This document shows, one piece after another, positions 20,734 to 33,200 of a stretch of 64,000 nt of DNA. Numbering within the stretch: the stretch's first letter is position 1; each line of letters opens with the position of its first letter. The notes below the pieces were generated by a model that saw only the letters and a list, made by a program, of their open reading frames with translations, searched no databases and had not been told where the DNA came from. The DNA lies in assembly GCA_022925895.1 (NCBI GenBank), contig JAKSYS010000054.1:1-64000 (forward strand), written 5' to 3'. The DNA is from Fragilaria crotonensis (taxonomy: Eukaryota; Bacillariophyta; Fragilariophyceae; Fragilariales; Fragilariaceae). Made by a program: the position numbers and the translations under genes.

Positions 20734-22225
20734 ATGCCACGAACTAGACGCAACCAAGGAGGAAGGTTTCATGTCATTGATGACTCTTTGCTGCTCTAGC
20801 ACCTGAGGTGGACGTTCGTGCTGAGTACGTACATGCCTTAAGTGCTGCTAAGACAAAAGAGAACGCCCCAGACAAGACACGCAAAGCCCACCAACATTGG
20901 TTGAGAATTCTGATGAACTGGTGGATGACAAATCATCCTGACTACTTTGAGGTAGGAACTCGAGTCCTATCACAGGAAGAGTGACAGGATTCGATGAAGT
21001 TTTATCAAACCTGTGGCCGTGACATTATTCATGAAGGTCTACGGTTTGATGTGGTCCTCACAGCATTCATTGCTGCCAAGGATAAGACAAAGCCCGACAG
21101 TGACAAACTCTACTGATACACACACCATGATATGCATAGGATGCATGATGCGGTGCTCTGCTGTGGTGGCAGTACAGTCAAACATATGTTGTCCTCTCAG
21201 TATTATGTACAGATGGACAGCTTCCTTCCTCGGTCATTCAAGAAAGAAGCTGCAGATGCTCAAAGTCAAGGAAATGTGGATGAAAAGACTGCTGCTCCTA
21301 TCATGTTCACACTGTATCAAATGATACTTGAATCATGGGCAATAGAAGAAGGCAACATACCTGTCTGGATGTGGAATATTTGGTCTGCTGTGGAAGTTGA
21401 TGGTGCAATCAATCTTGGTTGATCAATTACCTCTACATAACTTTTGGGTATCTGAGGAGCATTTCATTGTGCAACAAAGTGTGACAAGGAAGGTGACAAA
21501 ACTCACAACAAAGGAGTGTACTGCAATCCCATAGATCCTATAGTATGTGTTGGTGTTGGTCTGGGAATATGACTGTGCCTAGAACAAAGGTCATTTGAGA
21601 CAAATTCGGAGAAGTGTTCTGTCATTGCGGTGAGAAACCAGGTAGTGCAGCACACCAAGACTGCAATCAGCTCTTTACACTTTTAAAGGGACAGTAGTGA
21701 CTTTGCGCAGGCACGTATCAAACACATGTCGGCACACGGATTAAGGAAGGGGAGTGCCACTCATATTGCCAGTGCAACAACATGCCCCTCCAATTGCCTC
21801 AATTGCCAACTGTGGTGACTGGTCATTTGGCAAAGTTGTTGATGTCTATTAGCAATTTGCAGGTCTGGTGACGCATACATTGGACGTTGCCTGTCAGGGT
21901 TAGATCCAAACACCACCAGTGCATTTCTGTCTTATCACCTCATTGGACAGTTCTGTCCCCACATGCCGAGGATGATGACATTGCAGCTGGCCTGGTGGAA
22001 TGCTTGTATGATCCAATTGCACATCATCATCCATCCAGTATTGCACTGCTAGCTAGTGCAACTTTGAACATCCGTCACTTATTCATCCGAATGGCTGCAA
22101 AATGGATAGTGGTCTTTCTGATCTTCATCTTCTCCTTTAGTTATGTTATTTGCATTCAAGTAGTGCATGACATTTCTCACAAAAGCAAACTCAGATTAGT
22201 TTTGCTTGCAACTCAGCATTGCTAG
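20734..22225 (+). pseudogene. Second, unrelated decayed tyrosine recombinase
   Basis: The remnant starts at ATG 20734 (MPRTRRNQGG) and is broken by many stops and shifts. Recognisable blocks in order: DAVLCCGGSTVKHMLSSQYY with SFKKEAADAQSQGNVDEKTA near 21150-21290; EEGNIPVWMWNIW near 21345; then MSAHGLRKGSATHIASATTC at 21726-21785 (the HxxR box; His 21735, Arg 21744). After a shift comes CGDWSFGKVVDVY (Trp 21820-21822, Tyr 21847-21849, nine residues apart), with a TAG stop right after the Tyr. SGDAYIGRCLSGLDPNTTSA follows. The order and spacing match the tyrosine-recombinase catalytic core with Trp in the third position. This family is widespread in diatoms and differs from the one at 17.2-20.2 kb in every flanking block. 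Confidence 0.65.
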
Positions 22226-24428
22226 GTGCTGTTGTGACAACACTACTTAATAAGTATTAGCCTCAAAAGTCAACTTGAAACACTACTCATCAGGTGATGC
22301 CACTGGGCAAATCTCACATACTGAGAATGCCCATCTGAAGTTTGGCTGATCTCCATCTACTCATGCACACCGGTATCAAAGAATTATAAACAATCATGGG
22401 AGAGCTCCCCCCTCGGATGCACCTGTTGAACAAAGCATTAACAACAGTCGGCTCAGGACTGCTATGAAGAACTTGATGACATTTTTTCGGACGCCCTCAA
22501 AGAATGCAAGAATTCTACACTTGAAACCATCTAGCACCTTTGTAAAAACCCTAGCTACATCATCATTACATCTTCTGGCATGAAATGAGTCACTTGGAGC
22601 ATAAGATGCATAAAGTAAATATGGATCTAGTTACAAGTAGCTTAACAATGTTCTAGATCAGGTACCTAGTGAGAACTTGCAAAAAATTCCCATAAGAAGT
22701 AACCTGTGAAATTTGTTCCAAATTTCTTAACAATGTTCTAGAGCTTTCCAGGATCAGATTTGAAGCTCTTGCTGGCAGATCCAAATTGACTGCATAGGAT
22801 ACTAGGGTCATGAATTTATAAGTTTTAACTTTTCACAGGGATTTGAACACTCAACCGCACCACAGAGGCCTTCAAAATAGAGGAGGCGTAGCCGACAAAA
22901 CCATACACATTGCCCTCAAGATGGATACAATGAATTTATACAAAGATGCAAATAATTTAACTTTGCCACTGCTGAAGCATTGGAGTGTAGCTTGAAGCAA
23001 TTCATGCATGGAATCATAGCAGATTGAAAGGTTAACCATTGAGAAATGATGCTCGGCTTTGGTGGGCGCAAGCTGGTCTTCCATGAAGAGATCTAATATA
23101 ATCATTCTCGTGCTGTTGTCATTGATCACAGCAGATTTTGTGGAGTTCAACTTTGACATACATTCCTCGTCCCTCTCCTCAACCACTCGTTTCCCCAACA
23201 GATGATTGCCTTGATGATCCATATTTTCTGAGGTGTTGTCGGTGTTAGTCCTTTTTATTTGCTTGTTTGCATGAACAGCTGTCTGAATGAGATGCCAAAG
23301 CAGGTGTTTCCATATTAAAATAGCAGGGCTCCCTGCTCCATACATCAGAAATGTCTTCAACACAGTTGTTGAATCAAGCAAGCAGTAGAGGTCCAAGAGT
23401 GTGTGGTATTGGTTAATGAGGAGGACAACAAGGAAACAAAGTAGAAAACCAGAATCCACTTTTTTGTCCCAGAATCCACTTTTCTGTCCCTACTGTTGCT
23501 GTGATGGGCATCAATCTCGTGCCAATTTCATGTTTTTGTTGAGAAAGAGGGATTTCACATGACCATGCATTAGACACATATTTATTTGAAGACATGGGAT
23601 TTGTCCTCACCAACCGTGGCCGCTTGCTTTTACCTACTTCTGCTAACTACGCACTAATGAATTCTTCGCTTTGGTATATTGAGGAATGCCTTGCCTGTTT
23701 CTTCATTAGGGGGGAGGGGGGGACTTTCCTTCAGATAATCATTGGGGAGCGACCATGGTTCAAATTCAAAAGAGAAGAGAGTCCAATGTTGCTCTTCAAA
23801 CCAATGTGGCTGTATGAGTTAAAGTATAATCTTTTCATTTCCTGAATCCTGGTAGATTTGCTCACAACGAGGACACAACTCCTGCTCCACATCTTCTAGT
23901 CCTTCCTTGTTGCTGTTGTAATTCTTTTATTTGTTCTGCTGTATACTCCACTTCCTCAGAACATCTGTCGTGCTCTTGTTGCTGTTGTAACTCACATGAT
24001 GCATCCATGAATGTCCTGACGATGTTCATGTCATATCAAAATGCAGAACAAGAACACAGATATACAGAGACATTGTTCCTTGCATCCATACTTTGCAAAG
24101 ATGTTCTCTCAAGTAATTGACTTGATTTCCAGGTTAGCAAAAGATGAGTCCCTCTAAACCAAAACTCGAAAGTTGAGCTACTAATGCCCGACGCTCAAAT
24201 GATGTGAAGTGAAAGCCAGACCGTCTGGAAGATGAAGCTCATGTTCCAGAGTCAAGACAGCTACATTTCTCTCCCGGATGTTAGTCAGACTCCAGTAGTA
24301 GTACTCCCCAATTGAATCATGCCAAACAACTTTTGCGACAATCTACTGAAGTCGCAAAGCACATGCGAAGAATAAAGCAACAAAAAGGCGCAAAAGGAGT
24401 GCAGAAGGAAATACGCATTGTTGCGGAA
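22226..24428. other. Intergenic with unrecognised open frames
   Basis: The first part (to about 22560) is probably the eroded 3' end of the second recombinase relic. A minus-strand frame at 22872-23459 (195 codons, hydrophobic N-terminus) has no domain I recognise. A 20-bp direct repeat (CCAGAATCCACTTTT-TGTCC type) lies at 23449-23490. The last 200 bases are the 3' flank of the SNF1 kinase gene. Confidence 0.4.
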
Positions 24429-26642
24429 CTATCTGGATGTTTGAGGTGGGTAGGGCGGCACGCCAGCTTGCTGAGCCGCCGCTGCGACAGCAGCTTGCTG
24501 GGCCATTATTTGTTGCTGCTTGCTTGCTGCACTCAAGGTCTTCAGCTCAGTGATGATGTTAGCGCACAGAGTCATGAAGGAGAATGCATCACCTGTCATC
24601 TTTTGAAAATCCAATAGATAGATCGACTGTTGCACCTTGTATAAGGTCAAACCGATCTTGATGCAGTAGTCTTGGGTTGACAAATTCGGCACTCGAGTGT
24701 AATGGCCATCTCTGCCGGCAATGACTTTCATGTGACTGGTTACTGGTATCAGTCCACCTTTCGAATCTTTCTCTGCGATATCCATGTTCACATCTTGCTC
24801 CAAGCCATCAATATCAGACTGCTGCTGGGCAGCTTTCCAGGCACTTTGATGAAACCCCCCTCCTTTGGCAATATTTGGTCGCCAGCGGCACTTGATGCGA
24901 TACGAAGAAAGCTGAAGCCACTCACATCCCAGGGAATGCAAGGCCTTGTAGACTTCCTTCATGACATGAGCAGGATCTTTTTTCGATTGAATACCAAGGT
25001 ACCATCTACGATTCCTTCGCCCATGCTGATGCTGCGCAATCATACCCACATTTCCGGGAATGGATGATGTCATTTGAACAACTGGAGGGATTGCAGCCAC
25101 TGGTGGCTGTCCTGTCTGCATCAAAGCTCGAGTAGCCTCCTCAGCCAAACGCGCCTGTGAAGCCGGAGACTGATTATGCGACGGCGACGCTGAATTTTGA
25201 TGCAGCCTGGCATCGTATGAGCCAGAACTACCTGAGCTCACTGTGTGGTTAAATCGATTCCCATAACCACCGCCAGGAGTTGCTCCACGACTACCGCCGG
25301 GGGAAAATGCTGGGGGGGATGCAGATGCTGCTTCCCTGATGGCACGAGCAACCTCCATAACTCGCAGTCTTGTGTGTTTGTGATCAAGAATCAATTCGTA
25401 CGCCACACGAAGGTCACGCATCAACTTTGGCGTATCAGCATCTCGTGAATCCTCCAAAGCAGCTGCTCTCTCCACAAGATCACGGCCGATAACTGGATAG
25501 TTTCCCCCACCGGCGCCGCTGGCATGCATTGAGCTCAACACCTTCTCGAATGGCAACTTCAGGACTTCATCAATCACTTCGGCATCGACCACGCGCTCTT
25601 GCTTCTCCATGAATTCTGGAGGATGACGGAGATACGGTGGAAGCTTGTGTTGAAACCAAGGGTGAAGGCGAATTTCCGGTATGGTGATGCGTTTCATCGG
25701 GTCGACTTCAAGCATGCGAGGAATCAAATTCTTTGCTAACTGTGAAAGATGGGTGGGCAGAGAGTACATGCCAGACTTGATCTTCTTGAATAAATTTGGG
25801 ATTGATTCATCGTCAAAGGGCAACGACCCACAAAGAAGAGCGTAGAGAATGACACCACAGGACCAAACGTCTACCTCCGGTCCAGCGTACAAATGCCCAG
25901 AAATAACTTCAGGTGCGGCATAATTCGGAGATCCACAAGATGTTCTCAGGAAGTCTCCATCTCGCATGAGATTGGAAAGACCAAAATCGGCAATCTTGAT
26001 GTTCAGATTGGCATCAAGGAGAAGATTCTCAGGCTTCAAATCACGATGAACAATCTTCTGGAAATGACAGTATTCCACCCCAGAAACAATTTGGTGAAAG
26101 AAATTTCTAGCTTCGTCCGGGCTCAGCCTTCCCTTGGCGACGATATAATCAAACAGTTCACCGCCAGAAACATATTCATTGACCAAGAAAATATCTGTTG
26201 GTGTATCAATGACTTCGTAAAGACGAATTATATGCGGATGTGTGCAAAGGTGAAGGATGTTGATTTCACGTTGGACTTTCTCTTCCATGCCCAGCTGCTT
26301 AATCTTCGCCTTGTTCAAGATCTTGACTGCCACTTTGTGTCCAGTAACAGCATGGGTGGCGAGCTTAACCTATAATGCCGAAATCATTTTACCACAATTT
26401 TAGTACCGGTACAGTACGAAAAACAGTAGTTATATCAAAACGTCATCATCGAAAAGAATAGCCTACAAAAGTATCATAGTGTCACGAACTGGCAAACCAG
26501 AGGAGGTGTCAACGCGTTTCGGGTTTCGGCCCATGGCTCGACAGAATGACGCGCACAATGAAAATCGTACCTTTCCGAAAGCGCCAATCCCCAGATTCTT
26601 CCCCAGAATGAACTGGCCGATTTGCACAGGAGCCTGCTCCAT
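24429..26642 (-). CDS. SNF1/AMPK alpha-type protein kinase
   Basis: This is the catalytic subunit of the energy-sensing SNF1/AMPK complex, a Ser/Thr kinase. Spliced from 26571-26642 and 24429-26369 it has 670 residues. The kinase domain lies near residues 8-262: Gly loop GKNLGIGAFGKV, Lys40 in VAVK, HRDLKPEN (Asp134), DFG (Asp152) and T-loop DFLRTSCGSPNYAAPE (Thr167, the equivalent of AMPK Thr172). A UBA/autoinhibitory-like stretch and a Gly/Ser/Gln-rich linker follow. The C-terminal adenylate-sensor/KA1-like region contains YKALHSLGCEWLQLSSYRIK and LYLLDFQKMTGD-like residues, and the end is Gln/Ala-rich. ATG 26642 is the first ATG in the exon-1 frame (a stop lies upstream). The intron interrupts the Gly loop between GK and V. 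Regulation by an upstream kinase at Thr167 is expected for the family. Confidence 0.94.
26370..26570 (-). other. Intron of the SNF1-type kinase gene (201 nt)
   Basis: The donor is GGAAAG|GTACGA at 26570-26569 and the acceptor is GCATTATAG|GTTAAG ending at 26370. Splicing joins GIGAFGK to VKLATHAVTGHKVAVK, completing the Gly-rich loop. Confidence 0.88.
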
Positions 26643-26903
26643 GTTGGCAATCGGTGTGCGTTGCAGCGAGTCAAGTGGCACCGGGAGCCACTAATCACGA
26701 CGTTCTGTTCTAACTGATCTACAATTCACTCTGCCATGCAAATGAGGTAATGAGGATGTGCTCTTGTGTGAAATGAATGTGGGACATTTTGTTTTTGTTC
26801 CCATCACGTCAAGAACATCTCGTCTGTGCTTCGCGGCCCTCTCATTGACACATACTCGAGTACCACAGTACCCCGTACGTTACAAGGGTAGTACTGTACT
26901 CAG
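26643..26903. other. Upstream region of the SNF1-type kinase gene
   Basis: There is no gene. Probable promoter and 5' UTR; nothing specific is recognised. Confidence 0.4.
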
Positions 26904-27833
26904 TACCAGTTTAAACCCAGTACCTGGACGTAAAAAAGTATTCGCAATAATGGCGCTGTCGTTTTGAAATTCTAAAGGCTGGATACCATGAATAGCAAGA
27001 TGGCGATACTTTTAAGCATGTCATATGTTGCAATAGATAGACTAGATAATTGATTAAGTTACGATTAGTCGAATATTTTTTTCATCGATTTTTTTAAACA
27101 TAGTACCTGGACAGTTCAGTCACTAGTGCACTGCATTGAGTCCATTTCGATAATCTCATATTTGCATGAAGTTTTTTGCATGTTACAGATAGATGACAAG
27201 TCCGTTGTCTACAAGTCTCCTATAATAGAAAAGTGACACATTCCGAAAGGAAGGCATTCGAATTGCAGTTTATCTGCACAACAGGAATATTTTGAAAGTT
27301 CGTAACAAAACTCATGCTTTTCGTGCGATTAAATTAGTAGCATGAGGTGGTTTGTAGGGAAAGTGCCGTAGGATGAAAAGATTGATCCCCGAACGAACTG
27401 CTTTTTTTATTTATTGCTTTGACCATGTCGACTTTCGCTTGAACCGCAAGAAATGAAAAACTTACCAATTGGAAATCAAATTCAGACAATAGCCGGAGAA
27501 TCAGGCTACCAACATTTACTACTGGGATCACAAGAGCGTTGCGGCATTTCTTTCCTTTCCTTGACATGCTACAGTAATGAGGAGTTTAATTATGAACTTT
27601 TAATCGTGGCGAGCGCAGAAGAATATTCCTTTTGTTCTCATTCCAACTTTTGTACGAGACCATTACAACAAAAACGAGCTACAGTAACCCCCTATCGTTC
27701 AGGGCGTGCTATCACTTTTCACTCAGGTGCATCATCGATCTTAGTGCATGAATACATAGTAATCACTAATTTTTTATTCCGTCCAGGTACTCGTCGTAAT
27801 TTGGGTCGTCCAGGTACTGGGTTTAAACTGGTA
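26904..27833. mobile_element. MITE-like element with perfect 27-bp inverted ends
   Basis: Positions 26904-26930 (beginning TACCAGTTTAAACCCAG) recur exactly inverted at 27807-27833. A sub-motif, AGTACCTGGAC, appears twice on the left (26919, 27102) and twice inverted on the right (27781, 27808). The 876-bp interior is AT-rich without a recognisable protein. I find no convincing target duplication; GTAC flanks both sides but is common in this DNA. Confidence 0.6.
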
Positions 27834-28671
27834 GTACAAGGACAGCGCTAAGACCTTAAAGTACTTGTTTCACTCGGAGAATTTGCACCGTGTACCCTCT
27901 ACAGTACTGCCGGTATCGCCAATGCGGAGGGAGGCGGGAGGCGATACTCGTACTGTCGACTGTAGGCGGTTCGAGTGTAAACGGGTGAAAAAAGGTTCAT
28001 TCCAGTTTTGAATAGTTTCCCCATCCGTGGCTCCACAAGTTGTAATTTTACGTCGTTCTTGTTCTTATTACGAAAATTCGAACAAGCTCCGAGTACGATA
28101 TTCTCGATCGCCGTCCTTCCACCTTAAGTGACCATCATGGCATCCCCAATAACACTGCACAAATTCTGCATATAATACCAGTACCAAGACAAGAAAATCA
28201 AAGGGAGATCAGGTGACTGCAAGTTCCAAGTGATAACAATTCTCCACTTGTGACCCCACCACTGCTTTTGACAGGTACCCATTGCCAGCAGCAACCAGCA
28301 GCAGCATAGGAGAAATCACATTCAATATTTGGTGCAGCATTGTATTGACCAGCCAGTCTGTTAAACCTACATGCTGTGTTGCTCAAAAACCACCAAAGGT
28401 GATGTGGTGTTTTGATGTTGATTGGATGGGAATGGTGGGAGCAGATTTCATTGTGAAATTATTGAAAGCAGTGAAATGACTTGTTATGTACCATGTGTTG
28501 TTGTTGTCGTTCTTGCAAAGCTTGTTAGCTGTTGCAGAGTATCACAATGCAACATTACTCTTTCAGACTCTGGACTCCAGCAGAGTGAGAGGACACATTG
28601 ACGATCACTTCAATAATGATGATGATTGACTTTTTGCTCTTCATGATAGTGTTATTTCACTGTGAGTTATC
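27834..28671. other. Intergenic before the heptamer array
   Basis: There is no gene I can support. The short frame at 28282-28479 has no recognisable domain. Confidence 0.4.
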
Positions 28672-30067
28672 GGTCCACAGTCCACAGTCCACAGTCCACA
28701 GTCCACAGTCCACAGTCCACAGTCCACAGTCCACAGTCCACAGTCCACAGTCCACAGTCCACAGTCCACAGTCCACAGTCCACAGTCCACAGTCCACAGT
28801 CCACAGTCCACAGTCCACAGTCCACAGTCCACAGTCCACAGTCCACAGTCCACAGTCCACAGTCCACAGTCCACAGTCCACAGTCCACAGTCCACAGTCC
28901 ACAGTCCACAGTCCACAGTCCACAGTCCACAGTCACAGTCCACAGTCCACAGTCCACAGTCCACAGTCCACAGTCCACAGTCCACAGTCCACAGTCCACA
29001 GTCCACAGTCCACAGTCCACAGTCCACAGTCCACAGTCCACAGTCCACAGTCCACAGTCCACAGTCCACAGTCCACAGTCCACAGTCCACAGTCCACAGT
29101 CCACAGTCCACAGTCCACAGTCCACAGTCCACAGTCCACAGTCCACAGTCCACAGTCCACAGTCCACAGTCCACAGTCCACAGTCCACAGTCCACAGTCC
29201 ACAGTCCACAGTCCACAGTCCAGTCAGTCCACAGTCCACAGTCCACAGTCCACAGTCCACAGTCCACAGTCCACAGTCCACAGTCCACAGTCCACAGTCC
29301 ACAGTCCACAGTCCACAGTCCACAGTCCACAGTCCACAGTCCACAGTCCACAGTCCACAGTCCACAGTCCACAGTCCACAGTCCACAGTCAGTCCACAGT
29401 CCACAGTCCACAGTCCACAGTCCACAGTCACAGTCCACAGTCCACAGTCCACAGTCCACAGTCCACAGTCCACAGTCCACAGTCCACAGTCCACAGTCCA
29501 CAGTCCACAGTCCACAGTCCACAGTCCACAGTCCACAGTCCACAGTCCACAGTCCACAGTCCACAATCACACACTCCACAGTCCACAGTCCACAGTCCAC
29601 AGTCCACAGTCCACAGTCCACAGTCCACAGTCCACAGTCCACAGTCCACAGTCCACAGTCCACAGTCCACAGTCCACAGTCCACAGTCCACAGTCCACAG
29701 TCCACAGTCCACAGTCCACAGTCCACAGTCCACAGTCCACAGTCCACAGTCCACAGTCCACAGTCCACAGTCCACAGTCCACAGTCCACAGTCCACAGTC
29801 CACAGTCCACAGTCCACAGTCCACAGTCCACAGTCCACAGTCCACAGTCCACAGTCCACAGTCCACAGTCCACAGTCCACAGTCCACAGTCCACAGTCCA
29901 CAGTCCACAGTCCACAGTCCACAGTCCACAGTCCACAGTCCACAGTCCACAGTCCACAGTCCACAGTCCACAGTCCACAGTCCACAGTCCACAGTCCACA
30001 GTCCACAGTCCACAGTCCACAGTCCACAGTCCACAGTCCACAGTCCACAGTCCACAGTCCACAGTCC
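28672..30067. repeat. Heptamer minisatellite (CCACAGT)n, about 200 copies
   Basis: This is an almost perfect head-to-tail array of CCACAGT covering about 1.4 kb. The few interruptions are a lost CC near 28932, a CAGTCAGT slip near 29221-29230 and again near 29388, a lost CC near 29428, and a variant block (ACAATCACACACTCC) near 29563-29578. Because 7 is not a multiple of 3 and the unit makes no stop, most frames on both strands are open for hundreds of codons (VHSPQST or CGLWTVD repeats). These are not genes. The array ends 195 bp before the VPS11 start codon. Confidence 0.97.
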
Positions 30068-30262
30068 ATCTACACTACGGTACAAGTAGTAGTAGGCTAA
30101 AACAGATTGCATTGTGCGAACTTTCCGTGGGCACGAGAACATGTTGTCACATCACACATAACGTTACTCATCCTTCGTCGTTGGTTCGTGCTACTACTAC
30201 AAGTACCTCCCCCATTCTCTTCACCGATCGATTCCAAACGAATCTTGAGCATTCTATCGACC

Positions 30263-33200
30263 ATGGCTGCATCTCGTTGGAAGCGATTTGCCTTCTTTGA
30301 TCGAAACACACTCACATGCCCGAACGACGTCATCCAAGATTTGAGTCCCAGTGTCGGCATTAATGCAGGGCGTCGCCTCGCCACCTTGACCCTTGATGAA
30401 GGCGAAGCAATAAGCATGGTTGTTTCCACTGCAGCTCTCCCACTCTTGACCAAGCCAATGGCTAGCGAAAAGCTTAATGTAGAAGAGCAACTGACGGCAT
30501 TGGATGCGATGTGGGGATCTTTGAGTGCCTGCATGGCACCCCCCATACAAGATGGGACTGTGCATCTGCCTAGCCAAGCTCAGATTGTAGAAGGAAATCA
30601 GGCATCGTCGTCGACATCACAAATCTCCGTGGATGGTCTCGTTTTGGTCTTTCTCGCCTCGCAGGAGTCCGATCGCGTCCACTGCATTGACGTTACGGTG
30701 AGATGTAACCCGCCGAGCAATCGCAATTCCATCCCAATTTCACCAGAAGAGGATAGCTTGGATGGATGGCGTGGATATTGGTCTCCTTTTGAGAAGGAGA
30801 AACTAACAACAACCGTTTCTGGTGCGCCTTCGCGTGTTGAAGATCGCATTGTTGCAGAACATTTGGCGGTATCGACAGCGAACAGCAGCGAATGCGTTGT
30901 AGACATGGCAGCATGCCGCGAACCAGGATCGAAGCTTTGGGTCGCATGTCTGGCCAAGACGAATCTCATAGTGTGCGAGGACCCACATGTGGGTCTTTCG
31001 TGTCGCATCCCACTCACAAGCAACATCTCTCCAGATATTGTATGTTATCGAATGGCAAATCCATGGAATGAAGCCCAATATGGTCGAGGACAGTGCGTCG
31101 ATGTCACACCTGGGTTAGTTGCGGTTGGTACTGATATTGGCGTTGTTAATGTCTTTGTCGTGCAAAAGAACTTCCTGCGCTCCGTGCTCACAATTCCATC
31201 TCCAGGATTGAACCAACAAGTGACCTCCTTACGCTTGAGTGTCTCCACCACCAAAGTTTCACTTTTTGTTTGCTATCACCATCGCAATGCCGCTCCAACA
31301 GCAGGAGGCCCCCGTAATACCGGTAGCAAAGGCATCTGCTGCTACGATTTGGGCCTCCCAAACGGGTCTCCTTTGGCTGCTCCTATGGCTCGTCACGATC
31401 TCGATTCACGGCCGGTTCTGTCGAATCGACTTTGCGATGCGGTAACAACACCCAGAAGTGGCCATCCGCATTTCTTGGTTGCGCGCGCTGATGGTTTGTA
31501 TAGCTATTCTCAGAGTCAAAAGGTCGGAGTATCCCCAATCGATGGCATCAAGTTGGCAATTTGCCACGTACCATCACACACAAAGTCGACGGAAAAAGAG
31601 GGGGATAGGGAAAATACCATTGGTGCCTCTTACACTCTTGTCGCCTCAACAGACGCCAAGTCGGGGCGTGATGCAATTGATGTCTATGACACAACCAACA
31701 AGCTTGTTGCCTTCCATGTCCTCCTCTCTCCGGCACAGAAAGCCCTTCAAGCTGCTGGTGTGTCGACTCCAAACACCAAAGCGTCTGATGGTCGGATGTG
31801 CGGAGGTCGATCATCGGCAATTATCTTGACGGTAAGTCTTTTGCACCATTACACGGAACTTTGCGATCCTGCATTCGCATCTAGCTCATCACGTCAGCGC
31901 AGTCTGGAGGCGCCTTGGTAACTCTCACGGAAAAGATAACGACAGAAAAGGTTTCTCTGTTGACGCAAAAAAATCTCTATGGTGCTGCAATCTCTATGGC
32001 TTACGCCGACCCGTCATACCAACCATCTGAAATCGCGGCTCTTTACCGTCGCCATGCTGAGCATCTATACCGAAAGGGAGACTTTAATGCAGCGATGGAA
32101 CAGTACATTTACACCATCGGGTCGTTGGAGTCATCACACGTGATCTTTCGATACCTTGATGCACCAAAAATTCCAATGCTCACCAAGTATCTCGAAGAGC
32201 TGCGTTCGCGAGAGTTGGCGACTCCAGTCTATAACGAGTTGTTAAGAACCTGTTACCTCAAGCTTGGTGACGGCGACGCTGCTGATCGCATTGCCGCTTC
32301 GACTTCAAGCTCGTCAGTCAGGGACACGTGTGCCTCAATTGTCGCTAGTCTTTCCCACAATCCGAAGGAGGCACTGTCAAACGTTTGTACCTTTGAGGCT
32401 CCGCAAGCAGCTGAAGCTCTTGTAATGTACGGAGCAGCATTGGCTCGGGCGCTACCTCGCGAAACGGCTGGAATCGTTGTTTCTCTCTGTCTTGGTACCT
32501 ACTCACCTAGCGCCATGGCGGGGGCTGCCAGCAAGGCTTCGAGTGAGGCGGCGCGCATGCTCAAGTATCCCACAGATGATCGCGACAGGCAATGTACGCC
32601 ATATCCTGTTCATCTTTTTGCATCTTCCTTTCTGGAGAGCCCCAAGATGCTTCGGCTAATCCTTGCCCATTGTAATCGCAACAAATGTCCACTGACTCCT
32701 ACACTAAGACGAACTCTTCTAGAGCTCACGTTGGCAGAATGGAATAACGCAAAGCGATCAGGTGACACAGAGGGAGAGAAGTTGAGACGTAAAGAGGCCA
32801 TTACTGCATTAACCGACGCGCACTGCCGAGACATCGGGGATTATGACGCGTTGGTGCTGGTTCAGCTAGCTGGTTTTGCTGAAGGAGAATTGCTTCTCTA
32901 CGAACGGCTTCAGATGGTTCCCATGTTGCTTGCCAGATACGCACAGGATGGAGGCGATCGTGCCAGAAGGCAGATGCTCGCCATGTGTCGCAATGATCCA
33001 GAGATCCTAGCTGACGTGCTTGGGCACTTTGTTCAGATTGCTTGTGAGAAAGTAAACCACGATAACCTTGACGACGCGTCAGTCGCGTCAGAAGAGGAAG
33101 AGATCTTAGATGACATTCGCGAAGCGTTAGTTTTGGCGAGGTCCCAGGGCATTTTACCTCCTGTAAGAATCGCTAGAATCCTCGCTGGGGAAGGGACAGG

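Noticed and set aside
28672-30067. Heptamer array as a telomere
   Set aside because: CCACAGT/ACTGTGG is not the TTAGGG-type telomere expected in diatoms, and genes lie on both sides.
28598-30142. Open frames up to 500 codons on both strands over the heptamer array
   Set aside because: They arise because a stop-free 7-nt unit leaves most frames open; there is no non-repeat domain and no codon preference.
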